Source: Georgenia thermotolerans
GTDB taxonomy: Bacteria; Actinomycetota; Actinomycetes; Actinomycetales; Actinomycetaceae
Assembly (NCBI RefSeq): GCF_009193185.1
Contig: NZ_VUKF01000022.1
Span: forward strand, 1 to 64,000
Length of the DNA: 64,000 nt
Direction: 5' to 3'
The position numbers and the translations under genes are program-made. The notes under the pieces are model-generated. The model saw nothing but the letters and a program-made list of their open reading frames with translations. It was not told the DNA's origin and did no database searches. Of the stretch, positions 28,100 to 37,656 are shown piece after piece (positions within the stretch are counted from its first letter, which is position 1; each line of letters opens with the position of its first letter).

Positions 28100-29304
28100 G
28101 CCCGCGCCCCGCGGGCCTCGGCGACCGCGCCGACCGGCAGCGTCACCGACACCGCCGTGCCGGCGCCCGGCGCGGACTCGACCACGAGGACCCCGCTCAG
28201 GGCCTGGGCGCGCGCCCGCATCGCCGCCAGGCCGAAGCCCCGCTCCCCGGCCGTCGCGGGGCGTGCCGCGGCGTCGAACCCGGCGCCGTCGTCGACGACG
28301 TCGAGAGCCACCTCGTCGTCCATGTAGCTCAGGGTGACCGTGATCCGGGTGGCGTGCGCGTGCTCGACGGCGTTGGCGACGGCGGACTGGGCGATCCGCA
28401 GCAGCGCCACCTCGTGCGCGGTGGGCAGCGGCGTCGGGTCGCCCGAGACCCGGCAGCCGACCGCGACGCCGGACGAGGCCGACGCGGTCGCCGTCAGCCG
28501 CTCGAGCGCGGTGGGCAACGACCCGGACTCGAGGTCGGGCGGGGACCAGTCGCGGACGAAGCGGCGCGCCTCGGCGAGGTTGTCCGCCGCCGCCTGCCGG
28601 GCCTGCCGCACGTGGCCGAGCGCGGCCTCGGGCCGGTCGGGCAGGGCGCGCTCGGCCGCCCGGAGCAGCAGCTGGATGCTGGAGAGACCCTGGGCGAGGG
28701 TGTCGTGGATCTCCCGGGCCAGGCGCTCCCGCTCGGAGAGCGCCCCGGCGGCGTGCTCGGCGGCCGCCAGGTGGGCGCGGGTGGCGGTGAGGTCCTCGAT
28801 GAGGCGGCGGCGCTCGTCGCTCTCGCGGTACAGCGCCTCGTACCCGAGCACGGTCGCGACCGCGACGGCGGCGCCGAGGACCGGCCCGATGACCATCGCC
28901 GCGGTGATCGCGTGCTGGTGCCAGCCGAAGCCGGCGACGGCGAGCGCCGTCGTCGTCGCCACCGCGGCCAGGCCCCACCGGCGGGGCAGCAGGTGCATCT
29001 GGAGGAAAAAGAGCGGGAAGGCCAGCCAGATCCCGTCCGGGGAGAGGACGAGCAGCACCAGCCAGGCGACCCCGACCGCCGCCAGCCACCCCGACGCCGC
29101 GGCCCGCGAGCGGCGCACCGCCGGCAGGACCGAGCCCGAGGCGTAGATCCCCGCGAGGACCACCGCCGCGGCGACGACGGCGCCCGCCTCCGGGCCACCC
29201 GCGCGGACCGCCCGCACCACCGCGAGCGTCAGCAGCGCGGCCACCAGCAGGTGGAGGCAGGCGCGCAGCAGGCGCAGCACGGGGCTCAACGCATCGGGGT
29301 TCAC
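28096..29304 (-). CDS. Sensor histidine kinase, NarL-partner (HisKA_3) type
   Basis: A 402-residue membrane kinase. Four to five hydrophobic segments (about 10-150) with very short loops suggest sensing within the membrane. A coiled linker leads to the dimerisation helix with the phospho-acceptor His in EIHDTLAQGLSSIQ (about 211). The HATPase_c domain shows NAVEHA, DDGAGF and GERGFGLAAMR. The start is the GTG at 29304. It is co-transcribed with the response regulator and divergent from an ABC transporter. Such systems often respond to antibiotics or envelope stress; the signal here is unknown. Confidence 0.93.
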   Translation of the reverse strand: MNPDALSPVLRLLRACLHLLVAALLTLAVVRAVRAGGPEAGAVVAAAVVLAGIYASGSVLPAVRRSRAAASGWLAAVGVAWLVLLVLSPDGIWLAFPLFFLQMHLLPRRWGLAAVATTTALAVAGFGWHQHAITAAMVIGPVLGAAVAVATVLGYEALYRESDERRRLIEDLTATRAHLAAAEHAAGALSERERLAREIHDTLAQGLSSIQLLLRAAERALPDRPEAALGHVRQARQAAADNLAEARRFVRDWSPPDLESGSLPTALERLTATASASSGVAVGCRVSGDPTPLPTAHEVALLRIAQSAVANAVEHAHATRITVTLSYMDDEVALDVVDDGAGFDAAARPATAGERGFGLAAMRARAQALSGVLVVESAPGAGTAVSVTLPVGAVAEARGARA

Positions 29305-29480
29305 AGTCCTCCCAGGCTAGGTCGCCCGCGCTCCGCCCGGCATCGGCCAAAGGGTGGAGGCGCGCGTGCACCCAACGGCCGCACCGGGGCCGCTCGAGGG
29401 CCGATGCCCACCTCCCTGCCCGCCCGCGAGGGTGGGAGCACGCCGGCAGACCGCCGGCGCGAACGACGAAGGGACTGCAC

Positions 29481-30557
29481 GTGTACGTCGCCTGGAGAGA
29501 TCTCCGGTTCGCCCGAGGACGGTTCACCCTGATGGGCACGGTCGTCGTGCTCATCACCGTGCTCGTCGGCCTGGTCTCGGCCCTCACCGCCGGGCTGGCC
29601 CGGGAGAGCACCTCCGCCATCACCGACCTGCCCGCCGACCACCTGGCCTTCTCGGCCCCCCAGCCGGGCGAGGACGTGTCCTTCACCGGCTCCCGGCTCG
29701 ACGAGCCGTCCTGGCGGTCCTGGGCCGCGGTGCCCGGGGTGGTCCGCGCCGACCCGCTGGCCATCGCCACCACCCGCGCCGAGGCCGGGCGGACGGCGAG
29801 CGTGTCCGTCTTCGGCGTCGCCCCCGGGTCGCCCCTGGCCCCGGGCACGAGCCCGCGCGACGGCGCCGTCGTCCTCTCCACGGGCGCCGCCAAGGACCTC
29901 GACGTGAGCGCGGGTGACACCGTGACGATCGGCGGGCACGCGCTGCGGGTCGGCGCGGTCGGCGGCGAGGCGTCCTACAGCCACACGCCGGTGGTGTGGG
30001 CGACCCTCGCCGACGCCGCGCGGCTGACCGGGACGCCCGCGGGCGCCGACCTCGCGGCGACCGTCATCGCCCTCCGCACCACCGGGGACGTCGACCTCGC
30101 CGCCGCCGACGCGCGGCTCGGCACCCGCACCGTGCCCACCGCCGACGCGGTCACCGCCATCGCCTCGTTCACCTCCGAGAACGGCTCCCTGCAGCTGATG
30201 CGGGGCTTCCTGTTCGCCATCTCGGCCCTCGTGATCGGGGCGTTCTTCACCGTCTGGACCATCCAGCGCAGCGCCGACGTCGCCGTCCTCAAGGCGCTCG
30301 GGGCCTCCACCGGCTACCTGCTGCGCGACGCCCTCGGGCAGGCGGTCGTCCTGCTCGCGCTGGGCACCGCCGCCGGCGTGGGCATCACCCTCGGTGTCGG
30401 CGCGCTGGTCGGGGACGCCGTCCCCGTCGTCCTCGACGCCGGCACGGTGCTCGTGCCCGCTCTCGTGCTGGTCGTCCTGGGGTCGCTCGGCGCGGCCCTG
30501 GCGATCCGCCGCATCACCTCCGTCGACCCCCTCACCGCCCTTGGGAGCGCCCGTTGA
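29481..30557 (+). CDS. ABC transporter permease, FtsX/MacB-like
   Basis: A 358-residue protein with an N-terminal helix (about 17-40), a large extracellular domain (about 45-235) and three C-terminal helices with the FtsX signature (FFTVWTIQRSADVAVLKALGAS). This is the MacB/LolC-type fold of mechanotransmission ABC systems. The GTG at 29481 follows GAAGGGAC. The stop overlaps the ATPase start. The 176-bp divergent region upstream has a 9-bp inverted repeat (GCATCGGCC at 29340 and GGCCGATGC at 29399), a candidate response-regulator site. Confidence 0.9.
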   Translation: MYVAWRDLRFARGRFTLMGTVVVLITVLVGLVSALTAGLARESTSAITDLPADHLAFSAPQPGEDVSFTGSRLDEPSWRSWAAVPGVVRADPLAIATTRAEAGRTASVSVFGVAPGSPLAPGTSPRDGAVVLSTGAAKDLDVSAGDTVTIGGHALRVGAVGGEASYSHTPVVWATLADAARLTGTPAGADLAATVIALRTTGDVDLAAADARLGTRTVPTADAVTAIASFTSENGSLQLMRGFLFAISALVIGAFFTVWTIQRSADVAVLKALGASTGYLLRDALGQAVVLLALGTAAGVGITLGVGALVGDAVPVVLDAGTVLVPALVLVVLGSLGAALAIRRITSVDPLTALGSAR

Positions 30558-31243
30558 GCCTGTACCTGTCCCACGTCACCCTCACGTACCCCGATGGCGC
30601 CGCGCGCGTCACCGCCCTCGACGACGTCCGCCTCGACGTCCCGGCCGGCAGCCTCACGGCCGTCGTCGGCCCCTCCGGCTCGGGCAAGTCGAGCCTCCTC
30701 GCCGTCGCCGCCACGCTCATCACCCCCGACCGCGGGCAGGTGGTCGTCGCCGGGACCGACACGACCGGACTGGGCCGCCCCGAGCTCGCCGCCCTGCGGC
30801 GCACCCGGATCGGGATCGTCTTCCAGCAGCCGAACCTGCTGGCCTCCCTCACCGCGGCCGAGCAGCTGCAGGTCATGGCCCACCTCGATCGGCGTGCCCC
30901 GCGCACCGTGCGCGCCCGTGCCCTCGAGCTGCTCGACGCCGTCGGGCTCGCCGACCAGGCCGGGCGCCGCCCCCACCAGCTCTCCGGCGGGCAGCGCCAG
31001 CGGATCAACATCGCCCGGGCGCTCATGAACGATCCCGACGTCCTCCTCGTCGACGAGCCCACCAGCGCGCTGGACCACGAGCGCGGCGCCGCGATCCTGG
31101 ACCTGGTCGCGACGCTCACCCGCGAGCGGCGCACCGCCACCGTCCTCGTCACCCACGACGAGTCCCACCTGGGGGTCGCCGACCGCGTGGTGACGATGGT
31201 CGACGGGCGCCTGCGGGCGGACACGGTTCCCGCACCCGCCTGA
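30554..31243 (+). CDS. ABC transporter ATPase, LolD/MacB-like
   Basis: A 229-residue ABC ATPase. Walker A is GPSGSGKSS (about 38-46), the signature is LSGGQRQR (about 138-145), Walker B is VLLVDEPTSALD and the H-loop is VTHDE. The start is a TTG overlapping the permease stop (TTGA), which is unusual but leaves the usual N-terminus. It pairs with the FtsX-like permease, probably for peptide or antibiotic efflux or envelope maintenance under the adjacent two-component system. Confidence 0.92.
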   Translation: MSLYLSHVTLTYPDGAARVTALDDVRLDVPAGSLTAVVGPSGSGKSSLLAVAATLITPDRGQVVVAGTDTTGLGRPELAALRRTRIGIVFQQPNLLASLTAAEQLQVMAHLDRRAPRTVRARALELLDAVGLADQAGRRPHQLSGGQRQRINIARALMNDPDVLLVDEPTSALDHERGAAILDLVATLTRERRTATVLVTHDESHLGVADRVVTMVDGRLRADTVPAPA

Positions 31244-31246
31244 GAT

Positions 31247-31269
31247 CGTCGGGGTGCGCACCCTCGACG
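31247..31269 (+). terminator. Hairpin after the MacB-like ATPase gene
   Basis: CGTCGGGGTGC and GCACCCTCGACG form a GC-rich stem starting three bases after the stop. The loop is minimal and there is no T-run. Confidence 0.35.
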
Positions 31270-31363
31270 CACGGTGTCGGACCGGAGGGTGGCCGTCCGG
31301 TGGTCGGTGGTCCCGCGGATACGGTGGACGCATGCATGTCGCCTCCTTCCCGGACCCCCCGCT

Positions 31364-32095
31364 GTGACGGCGACGGTCCTCATCTCCGTGCTCCTGGGCG
31401 GGCTGGCACAACGGGCCACCGGCATGGGGCTGGTGCTGGTCTCGGCACCGTTCATCGTCGTCGCCCTCGGGCCGGCGGCAGGCGTGCTGATCGGCAATCT
31501 GCTCGGAGTCCTCGCCAACGTGCTGGTCCTCGCCCGCACCCACCGCGCGGTCGAGTGGCGGGCGCTGTGGGCCATGCTCCCCCCGGGCATCGTGGGCGTG
31601 GGAGCCGGCACCCTGCTGGCGGAGCAGCTGCCGACGGCGTGGGCCCAGATCATCATCGGCGCGCTGGTGCTCGTGGCGCTGCTGGTCTCGGCCCTGGTCG
31701 CCCGGGCCCGGCACCTCGAGCGCGGACCGGTCCTCACGGCGGGCGCCGGAGCGGCGTCCGGGGCGATGGCGGCACTCGCCGGGATCGGCGGCCCTGCCAT
31801 GGCCGTGCTACGCACGCTGACACGTTGGGACCACGCCAGCTTTGCCGCCACCTTGCAGCCGTTCTTCATCGGGACATCCAGCGTCGCGGTGTTCGCTCGT
31901 GTGACGGTTGACCCAGGGGCGTGGCCGGACCTGGGATGGGGATGGCTCGCGATCGCCTTGGCGATGGTGCTGGGAGTGGCGTTCGGCGACGTGGTGGCCC
32001 GGCGCCTGCCCGCTCGGGTGATCGGCGCCGGCATCACTGCCGTGGCGGCATTGGGCGCCGTGTGGTCGGTGCTCGACGGCCTCACCGCCCTCTGA
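31364..32095 (+). CDS. TauE/SafE (TSUP) family membrane protein
   Basis: A 243-residue protein with about eight hydrophobic segments and the internal two-fold repeat typical of TSUP transporters, which export sulfite, sulfoacetate or related anions. The start is uncertain: the GTG at 31364 gives the natural first helix (VTATVLISVLLGGLAQRATG) but has no good ribosome-binding site, and the frame is open upstream to 31274. It is convergent with the copper ATPase across a strong terminator. It is unlike the second TauE/SafE gene at 39133. Confidence 0.8.
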   Translation: MTATVLISVLLGGLAQRATGMGLVLVSAPFIVVALGPAAGVLIGNLLGVLANVLVLARTHRAVEWRALWAMLPPGIVGVGAGTLLAEQLPTAWAQIIIGALVLVALLVSALVARARHLERGPVLTAGAGAASGAMAALAGIGGPAMAVLRTLTRWDHASFAATLQPFFIGTSSVAVFARVTVDPGAWPDLGWGWLAIALAMVLGVAFGDVVARRLPARVIGAGITAVAALGAVWSVLDGLTAL

Positions 32096-32103
32096 GCGAC
32101 CGG

Positions 32104-32134
32104 GCTCCCGGACAGGTAGGACCTGTCCGGGAGC
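32104..32134. terminator. Bidirectional terminator hairpin
   Basis: A perfect 14-bp inverted repeat (GCTCCCGGACAGGT / ACCTGTCCGGGAGC) with a 3-base loop lies between two convergent genes. It is the strongest hairpin seen in the window. Confidence 0.85.
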
Positions 32135-32150
32135 GGTCCCGGCCGCCGGA

Positions 32151-34418
32151 TCAGCGCCGGGCCAGCTCGGCCTCCTGGCGCGGAGCACCGACGCTCCGGA
32201 CCGGCGCCGCGCCGTGGGCGGCGGCGGTCGCGGTCTCCGGCCGCAGGTCCAGCCGGCGCAGCAGCTGGGCGTTCGCGGCCACGACGATGGTCGAGGCGGA
32301 CATCAGCAGCGCGCCGATCTCCATGGGCAGGACGAACCCGACCGGGGCGAGGATGCCGGCGGCGAGCGGGACGGCGGCGATGTTGTACCCGGCGGCCCAC
32401 CACAGGTTCTGCTTCATCTTCCGGTACCCGGCGCGGGAGAGCTGGATGACGGAGAGCACCGAGCGGGGGTCGTCCGAGGCGAGGATGACGCCGGCCGAGG
32501 CGATGGCCACGTCCGTGCCGGCCCCGATGGCGATGCCGACGTCGGCCTGGGCGAGGGCGGGGGCGTCGTTGACGCCGTCGCCGACCATGGCCACGGTACG
32601 GCCCTGCCGCTGGAGCTCGAGCACCTTCTCGCTCTTGTGCTCCGGGCGCACCTGGGCGAAGACCTGGTCGATGCCCAGCTCGTCGGCCACCGCCCGGGCC
32701 ACGGGCTCGGCGTCGCCGGTGATCATCACGACGTGGACGCCGAGAGCGTGCAGGGCGTCGACCGCCTCGCGCGACTCCTGGCGCACCTCGTCCTCCAGGG
32801 CCAGCGCGCCGGCCACCTGCCCGTCGAGCAGGACGTGCAGGACGATCGCGCCCCGCTCGGACCATGCCGCCGTCTGCGGCAGCGGCGCCAGGCCGTGCTC
32901 CGCGAGCAGGTTCGGGCCGCCGACGGCGACCCGGCGCCCGCCCACGGTGGCGGTGACCCCGACGGCGGTCGAGGCGGAGAAGTCGCTCGCGCGGGGCACG
33001 GTCAGGCCGCGCGCCTGAGCGGCGGTGGTGATCGCCCGGGCGAGGGGGTGCTCGCTGTCGGACTCCGCGGCCGCGGCCAGGGCGAGCAGCTCGTCGCGGT
33101 CCAGGCCGGTGGTCTCGGCGTCGTGCAGGGCGGGCTCGCCCTTGGTCAGGGTGCCGGTCTTGTCGAAGAGGACGGCATCGACCGTGCGCATACGCTCCAG
33201 CGCCCCGCGGTCCTTCACCAGGACCCCGGCGCGGGCGGCGCGCTCGGTGGAGATGGACACCACGAGCGGGATCGCCAGGCCGAGGGCGTGGGGGCAGGCG
33301 ATGACCAGGACGGTGATGGCCCGGATGACGGCGAAGTCGGGGCTGCCGACGACGGACCACACGGCGATGGTGATCACCGCCGCGGCCAGGGCGAACCAGA
33401 ACAGCCAGCCGGCGGCGCGGTCGGCGAGGAGCTGGGCACGGGTGGTGGAGGACTGCGCCTGGGCGACCAGCCGCTGGATGCCGGCCAGGGCGGTGTCGTC
33501 CCCGACGGCGTCCACCCGGACCCGCAGGGCGTTGTCCGTGGCCACGGTGCCGGCGACGACGTGGTCGCCGGTGGTGCGGCGCACCGGCCGGGACTCGCCG
33601 GTGATCATCGACTCGTCCACGTCCGCTGCGCCGTCGACCACCGTGCCGTCGGCCGGGATCCGTCCGCCCGGGCGGACGATCACGACGTCGCCGAGCCGCA
33701 GGTCCGCCGGGGCGACGGTGACGACCTGGTCGCCGTCGACCTTCTCCGCCTCGTCGGGCAGCAGCGCGGCGAGGGCGTCCAGGGCGGAGGAGGTCTTGGC
33801 GAGCGAGCGCATCTCGAGCCAGTGACCGAGCAGCATGATCACGACCAGGAGGGCGAGCTCCCACCAGAAGTAGAGGTCGCCCGCGAGCACGCCGAGCGTG
33901 GCGCCCCACGACGCGACGAAGGCGACGGTGATCGCCATGCCGATCAGCAGCATCATGCCGGGCTTGCGGGCCCGGAGCTCGGCGACGGCGCCGGTGAGGA
34001 ACGGCCGCCCGCCCCAGAAGTAGATGACCGTGCCGAGCACCGGCGAGACCAGCGCGAGGCCCGGGACGTCCGGCAGCGAGTAGCCGAGCAGGTCGGCGAA
34101 CATCCCGCTGAGCAGCACCGTCGGCACGGCGAGGAGGAGGTTGATCCAGAACAGGCGGCGGAACATCGCCACGTGGTCGCCGTGCCCGCCGTGCCCCGCG
34201 TGCCCGCCGTGCCCCGCGTGGGCGTCCTGACCCGCGTGGGCGTCCTGACCCGCGTGGGCGTCGTGACCCGCGTGGGCGTCGTGTCCGGCGTGGGTGTCGC
34301 TCTCGACCGCGGACGCGGGCCCGCCGTGGCCGCTGTGCCCCGGGTGGCCGTCGTGGCGGCCGGTGCCGTGAGCGTCGTCCGTGTGGCGTTCCTGCGGGTG
34401 CCGATCCGGCGTCCTCAT
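32151..34418 (-). CDS. copB: Copper-translocating P-type ATPase, CopB-like (CPH motif)
   Basis: A 755-residue P1B-type ATPase. The N-terminal 85 residues have no CxxC domain; instead they carry His-rich repeats of the DAHAGH type. The transmembrane metal motif is CPH (ACPHALGLAIPLV), which marks the P1B-3 (CopB) class. The phosphorylation site is FDKTGTLTKG, with the TGES, HP and GDGVNDAPALA motifs in order. It should export copper across the membrane. The ATG at 34418 follows AGAGGGACG; a longer frame upstream would run through the CsoR-type operator. It is divergent from copZ-copA and under the same type of control. Confidence 0.93.
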   Translation of the reverse strand: MRTPDRHPQERHTDDAHGTGRHDGHPGHSGHGGPASAVESDTHAGHDAHAGHDAHAGQDAHAGQDAHAGHGGHAGHGGHGDHVAMFRRLFWINLLLAVPTVLLSGMFADLLGYSLPDVPGLALVSPVLGTVIYFWGGRPFLTGAVAELRARKPGMMLLIGMAITVAFVASWGATLGVLAGDLYFWWELALLVVIMLLGHWLEMRSLAKTSSALDALAALLPDEAEKVDGDQVVTVAPADLRLGDVVIVRPGGRIPADGTVVDGAADVDESMITGESRPVRRTTGDHVVAGTVATDNALRVRVDAVGDDTALAGIQRLVAQAQSSTTRAQLLADRAAGWLFWFALAAAVITIAVWSVVGSPDFAVIRAITVLVIACPHALGLAIPLVVSISTERAARAGVLVKDRGALERMRTVDAVLFDKTGTLTKGEPALHDAETTGLDRDELLALAAAAESDSEHPLARAITTAAQARGLTVPRASDFSASTAVGVTATVGGRRVAVGGPNLLAEHGLAPLPQTAAWSERGAIVLHVLLDGQVAGALALEDEVRQESREAVDALHALGVHVVMITGDAEPVARAVADELGIDQVFAQVRPEHKSEKVLELQRQGRTVAMVGDGVNDAPALAQADVGIAIGAGTDVAIASAGVILASDDPRSVLSVIQLSRAGYRKMKQNLWWAAGYNIAAVPLAAGILAPVGFVLPMEIGALLMSASTIVVAANAQLLRRLDLRPETATAAAHGAAPVRSVGAPRQEAELARR

Positions 34419-34443
34419 CGTCGTCCCTCTCCGTCGTCGATTC

Positions 34444-34460
34444 ATACCCTCTAGGGGTAT
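34444..34460. promoter_or_regulatory. CsoR-type operator upstream of copB
   Basis: ATACCCTCTAGGGGTAT is a palindrome with perfect 6-bp arms (ATACCC/GGGTAT) and a 5-bp centre. It matches the TACCC-n-GGGTA pattern of CsoR boxes and lies 26 bp upstream of the copB start. Confidence 0.75.
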
Positions 34461-34679
34461 CACGGTGCCGCAACCGCTACGACCCTGCGGACATTCCCGA
34501 ACATGGCCAGAGCCCACCCCAGAGGCATTACTCAGCCCCCATCGACCACACCGCCGGCCACGGCGGCGACCAGCCCCACCTGCGCCCCACCCCACACCCA
34601 GACGTGCGCCGCGGCGAGCGGCGCGGCAGGCGGCGCCCAGCACGCCCGCCCAGCGCCGGGCAGGAGATCGCTTGCGAGA

Positions 34680-34696
34680 ATACCCCCCACCCGTAT
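34680..34696. promoter_or_regulatory. Degenerate CsoR-like site
   Basis: ATACCCCCCACCCGTAT has intact outer arms (ATAC/GTAT) and one good ATACCC half. It lies about 63 bp upstream of copZ and may be a weak second site in the divergent promoter region. Confidence 0.35.
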
Positions 34697-34716
34697 ACGT
34701 TGACGCCACTGATAGT

Positions 34717-34734
34717 AGTACCCCATGGGGGTAT
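34717..34734. promoter_or_regulatory. CsoR-type operator upstream of copZ
   Basis: AGTACCCCATGGGGGTAT has the CsoR palindrome TACCCC-AT-GGGGGTA. It lies 25 bp upstream of the copZ ATG, where bound CsoR would block transcription until Cu(I) is sensed. Confidence 0.75.
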
Positions 34735-34758
34735 ATCTAGAACGAAGGGAACACGGCC

Positions 34759-34974
34759 ATGAGCCTCATCAATCTCCAGTACCAGGTGTCCGGCATGACG
34801 TGCGGACACTGCGAGATGTCCGTCCGCGAGGAGGTCGGTCAGATCGCGGGCGTGGAGCAGATCGACGTCAGCGCGCAGACCGGCACGCTCGTGGTGACCG
34901 CCAGCCGGCCGGTCGACGACGCCGCCGTGCTCGCCGCGGTGGACGAGGCCGGCTACACCGCGGTGCGCGCCTGA
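34759..34974 (+). CDS. copZ: Copper chaperone, heavy-metal-associated domain protein
   Basis: A 71-residue single HMA domain with the Cu(I)-binding motif GMTCGHC at about residues 12-18. CopZ carries Cu(I) in the cytoplasm to CopA and CsoR. The ATG at 34759 follows GAAGGGAA. The stop overlaps the next ATG by one base (TGATG). First gene of the copZ-small protein-copA-csoR group, behind a CsoR box. Confidence 0.94.
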   Translation: MSLINLQYQVSGMTCGHCEMSVREEVGQIAGVEQIDVSAQTGTLVVTASRPVDDAAVLAAVDEAGYTAVRA

Positions 34975-35126
34975 TGAACGCGCCCGCACGGATCGGCCTG
35001 TACGCCGCCGGCCTGGCTGTGGTCTTCGTGGCCTCCGCCGCGACCGCCGGCGCCGTCGTCCCGGAGGAAGCGGTGCAGGCGTGGACCCAGTCGGCTCAGC
35101 ATGCCGGCTCCAGCGATGACCACTGA
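34974..35126 (+). CDS. Small single-span membrane protein between copZ and copA
   Basis: A 50-residue protein with one hydrophobic segment (about 8-28, ending AGAVVPEEA) and a short tail with two histidines (QHAGSSDDH). It is translationally coupled to copZ by a one-base overlap and codon use is normal. I recall longer actinobacterial proteins with a similar start beside copper ATPases, so this may be a shortened form. A periplasmic-side His tail could bind copper near CopA; that is inference. Confidence 0.72.
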   Translation: MNAPARIGLYAAGLAVVFVASAATAGAVVPEEAVQAWTQSAQHAGSSDDH

Positions 35127-35190
35127 TTCCGCTTCCCAACGGACGCGCGCGGACACCCACCCGCACCGACCACCACGAGAGAAGTCACGA

Positions 35191-37515
35191 ATGTCTGCAT
35201 CTCCAGGCCAGCCGCAGGCGCTGGGCACCCTCATCGAGCTCGAGGTCGGCGGGATGACCTGCGCCTCCTGCGCGATGCGCGTCGAGAAGAAGCTCAACAA
35301 GCTCGACGGCGTCACCGCCACCGTCAACTACGCCACCGAGAAGGCCCAGATCAGCGCCCCCGAGGGCATCGACCCGGCGGTGCTGATCGCCGAGGTGGAG
35401 AAGACCGGCTACACCGCCGCCCTGCCCCGCACGGAGAGCCCCGACGCGGGCGACGACGCCGACGAGGAGGAGCCGGACGCCGAGCTGACCGCGCTGCGCC
35501 ACCGGCTCATCGGCACGGTGGTCCTCGCGGTCCCGGTCATCGCGATGGCGATGGTCCCGGCGCTGCAGTTCACCTCCTGGCAGTGGGCCTCCCTGGCCCT
35601 GGCCGCCCCGGTGATCGTCTGGGCCGCCTGGCCCTTCCACAAGGCGGCGTGGACGAACCTGCGGCACGGCGCCGCGACGATGGACACCCTGATCTCCGTC
35701 GGCACGACGGCGGCATTCCTGTGGTCCTTGTACGCGCTGTTCCTCGGCACGGCGGGCACCCCGGGCATGACCCACGCGTTCGAGCTGACCGTCGCGCCCT
35801 CCGACGGCGCCGCCAACATCTACCTGGAGGTCGCCGCCGGGGTGACCATGTTCATCCTCGCCGGCCGCTACTTCGAGAAGCGCTCCAAGCGGCAGGCCGG
35901 GGCGGCGCTGCGGGCCCTGCTCGAGCTCGGCGCGAAGGACGTCGCCGTGATCCGCGGCGGGGCGGAGACCCGCATCCCGATCGGCGAGCTCGCCGTGGGC
36001 GACGAGTTCGTCGTGCGCCCGGGCGAGAAGATCGCGACCGACGGCGTCATCGTCGCCGGCACCTCCGCCGTCGACGCCTCGATGCTCACCGGCGAGTCCG
36101 TGCCGGTCGAGGTCGGCGAGGGCGACGCCGTCACCGGCGCCACCGTCAACGCCGGCGGCCGCCTCGTCGTGCGCGCCACCCGCGTCGGCTCGGACACCCA
36201 GCTGGCCCAGATGGCCCAGATGGTCGAGGACGCCCAGTCCGGCAAGGCCGAGGTCCAGCGCCTTGCCGACAAGGTCTCCGGCATCTTCGTCCCGGTGGCC
36301 ATCGCGATCGCCGTCGCCGCCCTCGGCGCCTGGATCGGCGCCGGGTTCCCCCTCGACGCGGCCTTCACCGCGGCCGTGGCGGTGCTGATCATCGCCTGCC
36401 CGTGCGCCCTCGGGCTGGCCACCCCCACGGCGCTGCTCGTCGGCACCGGCCGCGGCGCCCAGCTGGGCATCCTCATCAAGGGCCCCGAGGTCCTGGAGTC
36501 CACCCGCAAGGTCGACACCGTGGTGCTGGACAAGACCGGCACCGTGACCACCGGCAGGATGACCCTGACCGACGTCATCGCCGCCGACGGCATCGGCCGT
36601 GCCCAGCTGCTGCGGCTGGGCGGAGCGCTCGAGCACGCCTCCGAGCACCCCATCGCCCAGGCCATCGCCAAGGCCGCCACTCAGGAGGTCGGACCCCTGC
36701 CGACGCCGGAGGACTTCGCCAACGTCGCGGGCAAGGGCGTCCAGGGCATGGTCGAGGGTCACGCGGGCCTCGTCGGACGGGAGTCCCTGCTCGCCGACTG
36801 GGGGCAGCACCTCACCCCCGATCTGGCCGCCGCCAAGGCCGACGCCGAGGCGCGGGGTCGAACCGCCGTGGTGGTCGGTTGGGACGGTCAGGCCCGCGGC
36901 GTGCTCGTCGTGGCGGACACCGTGAAGCCCACCAGCGTCCAGGCGGTCCGCCAGCTCAAGGCCCTCGGACTGACCCCGGTCCTGCTCACCGGCGACAACC
37001 GCGCCGTCGCGGAGCAGATCGCCGCCGAGGTCGGCATCGACCAGGTCATCGCCGAGGTCCTGCCCCAGGACAAGGTCGACGTCATCACCCGCCTGCAGGG
37101 CGAGGGCAAGGTCGTCGCGATGGTCGGCGACGGCGTGAACGACGCCGCCGCGCTCGCCCAGGCCGACCTCGGCCTGGCCATGGGCACCGGCACCGACGTC
37201 GCGATCGAGGCTGCCGACATCACCCTCGTCCGCGGTGACCTGCGCAGCGCGGCCGACGCCATCCGGCTCGCCCGCAAGACCCTCGGCACCATCAGGACCA
37301 ACCTGTTCTGGGCCTTCGCCTACAACACCGCCGCGATCCCGCTCGCCGCGCTCGGGCTGCTCAACCCCATGCTCGCCGGCGCCGCGATGGCCTTCTCCAG
37401 CGTCTTCGTCGTCGGCAACAGCCTCCGCCTGCGCTCCTTCACCAGCCGGGCGGTCGCCCCCCAGCCGTCCCCGGCCAGGACCCGCGCCCGCGTGGCCCAG
37501 CCGGTCGGCGCCTGA
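35191..37515 (+). CDS. copA: Copper-exporting P-type ATPase
   Basis: A 774-residue P1B-1 ATPase. One N-terminal HMA domain carries GMTCASC (about 21-27). Eight membrane helices hold the CPC motif ([13 protein letters not shown]). [25 protein letters not shown] and [14 protein letters not shown] are in order. It exports Cu(I). The ATG at 35191 follows AGAGAAG. A 15-bp inverted repeat follows the gene and csoR lies downstream on the same strand. The paired CPC and CPH pumps may differ in copper oxidation state or affinity. Confidence 0.96.
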   Translation: MSASPGQPQALGTLIELEVGGMTCASCAMRVEKKLNKLDGVTATVNYATEKAQISAPEGIDPAVLIAEVEKTGYTAALPRTESPDAGDDADEEEPDAELTALRHRLIGTVVLAVPVIAMAMVPALQFTSWQWASLALAAPVIVWAAWPFHKAAWTNLRHGAATMDTLISVGTTAAFLWSLYALFLGTAGTPGMTHAFELTVAPSDGAANIYLEVAAGVTMFILAGRYFEKRSKRQAGAALRALLELGAKDVAVIRGGAETRIPIGELAVGDEFVVRPGEKIATDGVIVAGTSAVDASMLTGESVPVEVGEGDAVTGATVNAGGRLVVRATRVGSDTQLAQMAQMVEDAQSGKAEVQRLADKVSGIFVPVAIAIAVAALGAWIGAGFPLDAAFTAAVAVLIIACPCALGLATPTALLVGTGRGAQLGILIKGPEVLESTRKVDTVVLDKTGTVTTGRMTLTDVIAADGIGRAQLLRLGGALEHASEHPIAQAIAKAATQEVGPLPTPEDFANVAGKGVQGMVEGHAGLVGRESLLADWGQHLTPDLAAAKADAEARGRTAVVVGWDGQARGVLVVADTVKPTSVQAVRQLKALGLTPVLLTGDNRAVAEQIAAEVGIDQVIAEVLPQDKVDVITRLQGEGKVVAMVGDGVNDAAALAQADLGLAMGTGTDVAIEAADITLVRGDLRSAADAIRLARKTLGTIRTNLFWAFAYNTAAIPLAALGLLNPMLAGAAMAFSSVFVVGNSLRLRSFTSRAVAPQPSPARTRARVAQPVGA

Positions 37516-37553
37516 GCCCGCCCGGGACGCCGCCACGTCCTGAACCCACCCGG

Positions 37554-37603
37554 ACCGGTGCTGCCCGCCTTGAGGCACGATGTGCACAGCGGGCAGCACC
37601 GGT
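37554..37603. repeat. Perfect 15-bp inverted repeat between copA and csoR
   Basis: ACCGGTGCTGCCCGC (37554-37568) and its exact complement GCGGGCAGCACCGGT (37589-37603) flank a 20-base spacer. It begins 38 bp after the copA stop and ends 53 bp before csoR. It could be a terminator that lowers csoR expression, an mRNA-stabilising hairpin or an operator. There is no T-run. Confidence 0.7.
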
Positions 37604-37656
37604 ACCGCACACCGGCTCCCCCTCCCGCCCGGCCCCGCCCTGCAAGGAGCATCACC

